From positions 1 to 7,903 of the forward strand of contig QNDV01000088.1 in assembly GCA_003646045.1 (NCBI GenBank): DNA of 7,903 bases, in the 5' to 3' direction. This document shows, piece by piece, positions 6,501 to 7,903 of this stretch. Each line of letters opens with the position of its first letter. The stretch's first letter is position 1. The position numbers and the translations under genes were made by a program. The stretch comes from a bacterium. GTDB taxonomy: Bacteria > Krumholzibacteriota > Krumholzibacteria > LZORAL124-64-63. The notes under the pieces were generated by a model, which saw nothing but the letters and a program-made list of their open reading frames with translations, had not been told where the DNA came from and did not search any database.

Positions 6501-7343
6501 GGCTTCGCGCTCGTCCAACTGGGGCCGCGAGGCCTCGATGCGGGCCTGCAGTTCGGCCAACTCCCCCACGCCGGTCTCGGCGTCGGTGCGAAAATGCTCC
6601 AGCTTTTCGCGGGCATCGGCCTCCTGGATGTCCAATTCACCGTGGCGGCGACGGGCCAGGGACAGGTCCAGGGCACGGATCTCCTTGAAGAGCTTCTGGT
6701 GGCGGCGCGCCTTACCCACCTGGCGCTGCAGCGAGCGCACCTCACGCCCGATTTCGTCGATGATGTCGTAGAGGCGGGTGAGATCCTGCTGCGTCCGGTC
6801 CAGTTTGCGCTGGGTCTCCTTGCGGCGGGCCTTGTACTTGGTGATACCCGAACCCTCCTCGAGTAGCCGCCGCAGCTCGGTGTTGTTCTCGTTGAGGATC
6901 TGCTTGATCATCGACTCCTCGATGATCGAGTAGGATGTATTGTTCACGCCACTGTCGTAGAAGAGATCGCGCAGGTCCTTCAGGCGGCACAGCGATCCGT
7001 TCAGGAAATAGTCGCTGCCGCCGTCGCGGGTCACCCGGCGCTTGATGGCCACCTCGGTAAACTCGACAGGCAGTCCCCGGTCATCGTTGTCGAAGGTCAG
7101 CGTCACCTCGGCGATGCCCACCGGTCGCCGCTTGGTGGTCCCCTTGAAGATGATGTCGTCCATGCGCTCGCCACGCAGCTGCTTGGCCGACTGCTCGCCC
7201 AGGACCCAGCGTACGGCATCCACGATATTGGACTTGCCACAGCCGTTGGGACCGAGGATGGCGGTGATACCTTCGTCGAATTCCAGGCGTGTACGGTCGA
7301 CGAAGGACTTGAAGCCCTGCAGTTCGATGGATTTCAGTCTCAC
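3594..7343 (-). CDS. smc: SMC, chromosome condensation and segregation ATPase
   Basis: The core subunit of bacterial condensin. It forms a DNA-entrapping ring with ScpA and ScpB that organises and separates newly replicated chromosomes. The 1249 residues show the whole family plan: an N-terminal head with FKSF and Walker A GPNGCGKSN (31-39); a long coiled coil rich in Glu, Gln, Arg and Leu (about 170-500); a hinge (about 503-665, starting YEGYGQGAREVL); a returning coiled coil (about 668-1010); and a C-terminal head with signature LSGGE (1097-1101), Walker B CMLDEADAPLDD (1122-1133, catalytic Glu1126) and the switch His1157. Two features are unusual. The Q-loop position reads IEES (141-144) rather than xxQG. 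After the fold ends near 1188 there is a 61-residue acidic tail. The GTG start is supported by the canonical N-terminus MRLKSIELQGFKSF and by AGAGG eight bases upstream. The stop overlaps the ftsY start. Confidence 0.98.
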   Translation of the reverse strand: MRLKSIELQGFKSFVDRTRLEFDEGITAILGPNGCGKSNIVDAVRWVLGEQSAKQLRGERMDDIIFKGTTKRRPVGIAEVTLTFDNDDRGLPVEFTEVAIKRRVTRDGGSDYFLNGSLCRLKDLRDLFYDSGVNNTSYSIIEESMIKQILNENNTELRRLLEEGSGITKYKARRKETQRKLDRTQQDLTRLYDIIDEIGREVRSLQRQVGKARRHQKLFKEIRALDLSLARRRHGELDIQEADAREKLEHFRTDAETGVGELAELQARIEASRPQLDEREAERHQLEEALQAFEEELQESQRQALVLQHRIEEHERRIRDNGAAADEAVARQQEIEGQIERLGEHRGTIETELSGTGGELNEHAEKLSVLEDRLARDRAALDEATRMNLEVIESDASHRSHLRELQVKQENRRERMTILATERDSILQAGREAEGRLQELAGKRLGGTERRTDLLRDLAAREKAEAELEVGAHELQEQTSSLQARLEATRSTCDLLQRLHDDYEGYGQGAREVLRQHGSGGRVQGGLAELLQVSTADRPALEALLTDLVDAVVVTDTTTAVELVAELRSNESGRAAFLSSSGTHGTQADLEATGGRAAAEVITGPGAELPAVRRLLAGAVIFADDAAAVGAAEQWGGEGVLTCVSRSGLLVRSDGTVRGGAAAADDGLLGRREKLEKLQTDVEDLEGRLEKARRKVADNRTGREELREALISGRGDLTTLDAELGRLQVEIAQATQTRDTATERAAGMETEKTGLAEQVAALAAEEQALTDRLDASGRERVDTTTRREDLRNRVDEIELDRDEARAHLEELRLGRQRRESQLREAETTLEHLRGNVGELFARRERLAEESEVAGESMTVLGEELTLKRDVLGKAMDERGRRRQVVRAAAEAIGVLNDEMRGWHERVQTIEKARGGFRDQAHGMETLLATLDVRRNNLEERVEFDHQGSFQDLVTAVKEEDLPPELERDGDVFQVEEASSLLEAKRTKLGSLGPINHLALEEYETRKERLDFLEGQRDDVEKARDDLVKAITEINRTARKRFMATFEEVRRNYIAVFQTLFKGGRADLRLVRSDDPLESHLRITAQPTGKVVDHVSLLSGGERCLTALSLLFAVYLVKPSPFCMLDEADAPLDDSNIKRFVTMLREFSSNTQFLVITHNKLTMETANHLYGVTMMEPGCSSIVSVKFSDVAGSANDSELSDAITARRLDIDQHEDARGEQGQEILEFDTLEDAVPDEEINADGGKLEASE
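3605..3609 (-). promoter_or_regulatory. Ribosome binding site of ftsY, inside the end of smc
   Basis: The minus strand reads GGAGG seven bases before the ftsY ATG, within the last codons of smc. Together with the ATGA stop/start overlap it implies that ftsY is translated by terminating or reinitiating ribosomes from smc, keeping the two products in step. Confidence 0.75.
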
Positions 7344-7409
7344 GTAATCAACCTCTCGCGCCGGCTGCCCGACGCTGGTGCGGGCCCCGGGGGGCCGTAA
7401 CGGTGTTTA
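7344..7409 (-). other. Spacer between the SPOR gene and smc
   Basis: A 66-base gap. On the minus strand it holds a GC hairpin (GGCCC-CCCG-GGGCC, 7396-7383) just after the SPOR-protein stop, with no T-run after it, and then the smc ribosome binding site AGAGG (7356-7352) eight bases before the GTG. There is no clear promoter, so transcription of smc may continue from the SPOR gene. Confidence 0.5.
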
Positions 7410-7903
7410 TCATTCGGCGCTGCCGAAACGGACCGGATTGGCCCAGTCGGCTCCCAGTCTATCCATGAGTGACGACATGGCTTCCCGGGCGGCGGTACGG
7501 TCTGCGAAACTGCCGACGTACACCCGGTGATAACGTCCCTTGCCGGCGATCTCGACGGTGCGCACGGCAGCCTTGATGCCCCGCCGGGCCAGGATACCCA
7601 CTTCTGCCGCCGCCCCGGTGCTGTCGGGAAACGAATACAGGTGCAGAGTCCAACCATCAGCGCCCACCACACCCTGGTATGGCGTGGGATCGAAAGTGGG
7701 GCGCGCGGGTGCCGCGGCAGTCTCCTGTGGCTCGGTTACCGGCTCACTCTCCCGGGCGACCTCGGCAACAGGCGCTTCGTCAACCGCGGGCTCGTCTGCC
7801 ACGAGAGCCACCGAATCCACGGGGATGGTCGCCCGCGTCGTGTCCCTGACGATGGGCGATACCGGCTCGGTCCGGGGTGCGGCAACGAGGGGCAGGGACG
7901 TCG
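7410..7903 (-). CDS. SPOR-domain protein (partial, N-terminus beyond right edge)
   Basis: The frame stays open from the TGA at 7412-7410 to the window edge, giving the last 163 residues. A GTG at 7820 is internal, because the same frame continues upstream without a stop. Residues 1-75 of the visible part are a Pro-, Ala-, Val- and Glu-rich linker that is probably disordered. Residues 83-158 form a SPOR domain: GWTLHLYSFPDSTGAAAEV, a helix and strand, then RYHRVYVGSFADRTAAREAM, the typical second half-repeat. SPOR domains bind peptidoglycan stripped of stem peptides, usually at division sites, so the protein most likely acts in the periplasm or envelope. The expected membrane anchor or signal peptide would lie upstream, outside the window. 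Which SPOR protein it is cannot be decided. Confidence 0.9.
   Translation of the reverse strand, partial: TSLPLVAAPRTEPVSPIVRDTTRATIPVDSVALVADEPAVDEAPVAEVARESEPVTEPQETAAAPARPTFDPTPYQGVVGADGWTLHLYSFPDSTGAAAEVGILARRGIKAAVRTVEIAGKGRYHRVYVGSFADRTAAREAMSSLMDRLGADWANPVRFGSAE

Noticed and set aside
7383..7396. GC hairpin after the SPOR-protein stop as a terminator
   Set aside because: The minus strand has no T-run after the hairpin, and the stem is short with a tight loop.

Overview
The window reads as ordinary chromosome of a GC-rich bacterium, with every convincing gene on the minus strand. The SMC protein suggests an affiliation. Its head carries IEES instead of the usual IxQG after Walker A, and ITHNK instead of ITHRK near its C-terminus. 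From memory, variants of this kind are typical of the Fibrobacterota-Chlorobiota-Bacteroidota group and its GC-rich relatives (Gemmatimonadota, Krumholzibacteriota and similar). The placement is tentative because no search was run. I see no mobile element, CRISPR array, tRNA or rRNA.

Layout, in the direction of transcription (high to low coordinates). A SPOR-domain protein enters from the right edge (7903 to 7410, N-terminus missing). After a 66-base gap comes smc (7343 to 3594, GTG start), the chromosome condensation ATPase. Its stop overlaps the start of ftsY (3597 to 2551), the signal recognition particle receptor, in an ATGA arrangement. The end of ftsY overlaps by 23 bases an unrecognised 465-residue protein (2573 to 1176). 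These three genes form one translationally coupled block. A 161-base spacer (1175 to 1015) follows, with a possible 39-codon small ORF and some hairpins. Next is a small VOC/glyoxalase-fold protein with a strong ribosome binding site (1014 to 616). A complete FMN riboswitch aptamer (542 to 412) and an 81-base leader then precede ribD (330 to the left edge), of which only the N-terminal deaminase part is present. A riboflavin operon presumably continues beyond base 1.

The genes form two functional groups: cell-envelope, chromosome and membrane-targeting housekeeping (SPOR, SMC, FtsY), and riboflavin synthesis under FMN feedback. The VOC protein lies between them and may belong to neither.

I found no undescribed large system. 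The points most worth a second look are: an insertion of about 30 residues with an eight-lysine run between the N and G domains of FtsY; a 61-residue acidic tail on SMC; the unrecognised protein coupled to ftsY; an 8-base palindrome-containing motif found three times, only between genes or in leaders near ribD and the VOC gene; and a possible long-range pairing between the FMN aptamer and the ribD start region.
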